DNA from: Ignavibacteria bacterium
GTDB taxonomy: Bacteria; Bacteroidota; Ignavibacteria; Kapaibacteriales; UBA4661
DNA length: 64,000 nt
Direction of reading: 5' to 3'
Assembly: GCA_014654705.1 (NCBI GenBank)
Contig: JACVZY010000004.1
Span: 1-64,000 of the forward strand
The notes below the pieces were generated by a model, which saw only the letters and a list, made by a program, of their open reading frames with translations, had not been told where the DNA came from and did not search any database. This document shows positions 63,101 to 64,000 of this stretch, one piece after another. How positions within the stretch are numbered: the first letter of the stretch is position 1; every line of letters starts with the position of its first letter. The translations under genes and the position numbers were made by a program.

Positions 63101-64000
63101 CCGAAATAAATGTAAAGCCGGGTTTCGCTACCGTGCCACCCACTGTAGTAAGCGAAACATCACCGCTCCGAATGTTCGCATCGGTTGCCAGCACCGCCAC
63201 AATTTGCGTTGGCGAGACAACGGTAAAATTCGCAACCGTCGTACCGCCAAAGCTAAGACTGCTAACACTGAGGAAGTTTGTTCCAGAGATAGTAATTGCT
63301 GTACCTGCGCCCGCGCTTGTCGGTGTAAAATTCGTAATTGTAGGCGGTGCAGCAAAAACAAATCCTGTAAGGCTTGCCGTACCTGCTGTCGTCGTTACCG
63401 ACACACTGCCTGTCGCACCTGTGCCAAGAACTGCGGTAATCCGCATCGGAGAAACAACGGTAAAGCTCGTAGGCTCCACACCACCAAAGCTGACTCGCCG
63501 CACACCAACAAAATTAACTCCTTCAATCGTTACCGTTGCCCCCGAAGCTGCAATAGCAGGGGTAAAGCCTGTAATAATTGGCGGCGGAATAGTGGTAAAG
63601 CCCGTTGAAATGGCTGTGCCGCCAGGTGTAGTAACTGCTACGTTCCCACCACCACTTACCACAGCAGTAATCACACTGTCGGATACAACCGTAAAATCTC
63701 GTGCTGAAACGCCACCGAAACGCACCGATGTCGTGCCGGTAAAATTGATACCAGTAATTGTCACTGTCGTGCCGGGTACGGCGGTAATTGGTGTTACGCT
63801 TGTAATAACGGGTGCCGGAACATAAACGAAGCCTGGCAGGATTGCCGTACCACCCGGCGTGGTAACAACCACTGAACCGCTTGCTCCTGTTGTAACCAAA
63901 GCAGTTACTTGTGTTAAAGAAATTGACGTTACCACAGCAGGAATACCGCCCAACATTACCGAAGAAGTCTTGAGAAGCCCCGTGCCATTTATGGTGATTG
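60174..64000 (-). CDS. Giant TIG-repeat protein with T9SS domain, 5' end cut by the window
   Basis: At least 1,274 residues; the frame is open to the window edge (codons reading ITINGTGLLKTSS continue a repeat before the first Met). It consists of about 14 complete IPT/TIG immunoglobulin-like repeats of about 80 residues, each with ITSFTPTSAGAGT.VTI.GTNF.G...VSFGG and ending TTPGGTGSL.GFTFI, plus a partial one at the 5' side. The C-terminus is a T9SS type A domain (CYPNPASDNITVAYTLD to GTYIVVVET). Such stalk-like arrays are often surface adhesins. It lies directly upstream of the TonB receptor gene, 32 bp before its ATG. Confidence 0.9.
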   Translation of the reverse strand, partial: ITINGTGLLKTSSVMLGGIPAVVTSISLTQVTALVTTGASGSVVVTTPGGTAILPGFVYVPAPVITSVTPITAVPGTTVTITGINFTGTTSVRFGGVSARDFTVVSDSVITAVVSGGGNVAVTTPGGTAISTGFTTIPPPIITGFTPAIAASGATVTIEGVNFVGVRRVSFGGVEPTSFTVVSPMRITAVLGTGATGSVSVTTTAGTASLTGFVFAAPPTITNFTPTSAGAGTAITISGTNFLSVSSLSFGGTTVANFTVVSPTQIVAVLATDANIRSGDVSLTTVGGTVAKPGFTFISAPIITSFSPTSSGPGARITILGRFFTGATLVRFGGVTASTFTVVSDTLITAEVTTAGASGSVSVTSMGGTGSLEGFQYVAPSPSITRFTPTSAGAGMAVTIEGTNFVGVSSISFGGVQVASFIVVSSTRAVATLASGADGSVVLTTMTGTASLQGFTFIPPPTITNFTPTSAGAGMTVNITGTNFSNASVVSFGGIAAASFMVVSPTQIAAVVATGASGSVSVTTPGGTGTRSGFTLIPPPTVTSFSPTSVGAGASVTINGTNFTGATAVSFGGVGAISFVVVSATRITAVVAPGTFGGAVTVTTPGGTGSLAGFSFIASPTVLSFSPTSAGVGTTIIISGANFTTTATVSFGGVPAAGVTIVSPTQIRAIVPVGTTGGTVAVTTQGGTASLGGFSLINAPRVFSFAPVSASSGTMIVITGANLTGVTTVRFGGVAALGVTPISATEVRAVVGTGASGSVSVTTPGGTGALTGFTFIGPPTISGFTPTNAGSGKIVTIVGTNFTGVSSVSFGGTPAASYTVLSPTQISAVVGAGASGSVAVSGQGGNGSLPGFTFIPAPIATSFAPSSGAIGAVVTITGRNFVGAHTVAVGGMSIPFAVDNDGQITFTIPLTGVTTGIITIASPGGVGLSQQAFRFIPPPTISSAGAVQSRQGLILRISGANFTGTTLVSIGKVNVPFTVVNSSQVTAALPSGVSLNDVVTLLTPGGKAQTSGINDIPSIRAVSPTRGVAGTRVVITGQNLGGTTQAGIGGVNVAFQVMSPTEVVLTIPPTGASGTIGLTTPLGVVTTTSTFTLITSAPFIADFSPKQGDIGIPVRVIGENLSDVTSALIGGVNVSFRVVSATEIILTIPITGATSGSIVLVSPNGIALSNVAFVFTPDGVIPPTKETVPVGTIKCYPNPASDNITVAYTLDVPQSVIIRLLDILGNTIQVVEKGIQDGGEYTTILPLVSYAHGTYIVVVETPTRRMQSLFSIIR

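Overview
The window looks like chromosomal DNA of a Gram-negative bacterium from the Bacteroidota/Chlorobiota side of the tree, most like Ignavibacteria or Candidatus Kapabacteria. The evidence is as follows. Several secreted proteins end in type IX secretion (T9SS) type C-terminal domains (YPNP-type start, GxY near the end). The sugar nucleotidyltransferase at 15.5 kb is of the Bacteroidetes-type GlmU-like form. A DUF6702-like protein and a YfiR/TonB-receptor pair are present, and most genes lack a clear Shine-Dalgarno sequence. The placement is inference; no rRNA or tRNA gene was found in the window.

Layout. 0-5.1 kb (minus strand): phosphate uptake operon pstS-pstC-pstA-pstB, a small lipoprotein gene, then phoU. 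5.3-6.2 kb (minus): an isolated nuoJ-nuoK pair, with a good terminator between it and pstS. 6.7-16.9 kb (plus): a chemotaxis receptor, a small membrane protein, DsbD, a K+ channel overlapping a CCA-adding-type nucleotidyltransferase, a branched-chain aminotransferase and the GlmU-like enzyme. 16.9-18.4 kb: a PAP2 phosphatase (minus) and a DUF6702-like protein (plus).

18.4-35.7 kb (minus) is the accessory core. It holds five long paralogous Asp-box (SxDNGxTW) propeller proteins. Two of them form lipoprotein-plus-T9SS pairs and the fifth looks chimeric. Between them lie an ECF sigma factor, an anti-sigma-like protein whose C-terminus looks like a beta-barrel, a TolB-like propeller lipoprotein, two outer-membrane proteins, a secreted NTR-like protein and an unknown glycine-rich membrane protein. 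From 33.5 to 18.4 kb no gap exceeds about 70 bp, so twelve genes could form one transcript. All five propellers have exactly 13 Asp-boxes. One carries a perfect 220-bp internal direct repeat, which suggests gene conversion under a fixed blade number. This is the best candidate for an undescribed system: sigma-controlled surface display of double propellers.

36-55 kb is mostly housekeeping and envelope biogenesis: M28 peptidase, glycosyltransferase, WecB, Lnt, Dxr, RseP, an FtsL-like protein, RluD, ManC, an MBL-fold hydrolase, an SDR, Aat, PfkA (with an unusual GGNGS motif) and a Wzi-like outer-membrane protein. 55-64 kb (minus): a PF10136 multi-pass membrane protein, a likely TolC-family remnant, then a three-gene set made of a giant TIG-repeat T9SS protein (cut by the window end), a TonB-dependent receptor and a YfiR-like protein. 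Small palindromic repeat elements lie in the intergenic gaps at 37.5, 42.1 and 49.3 kb.
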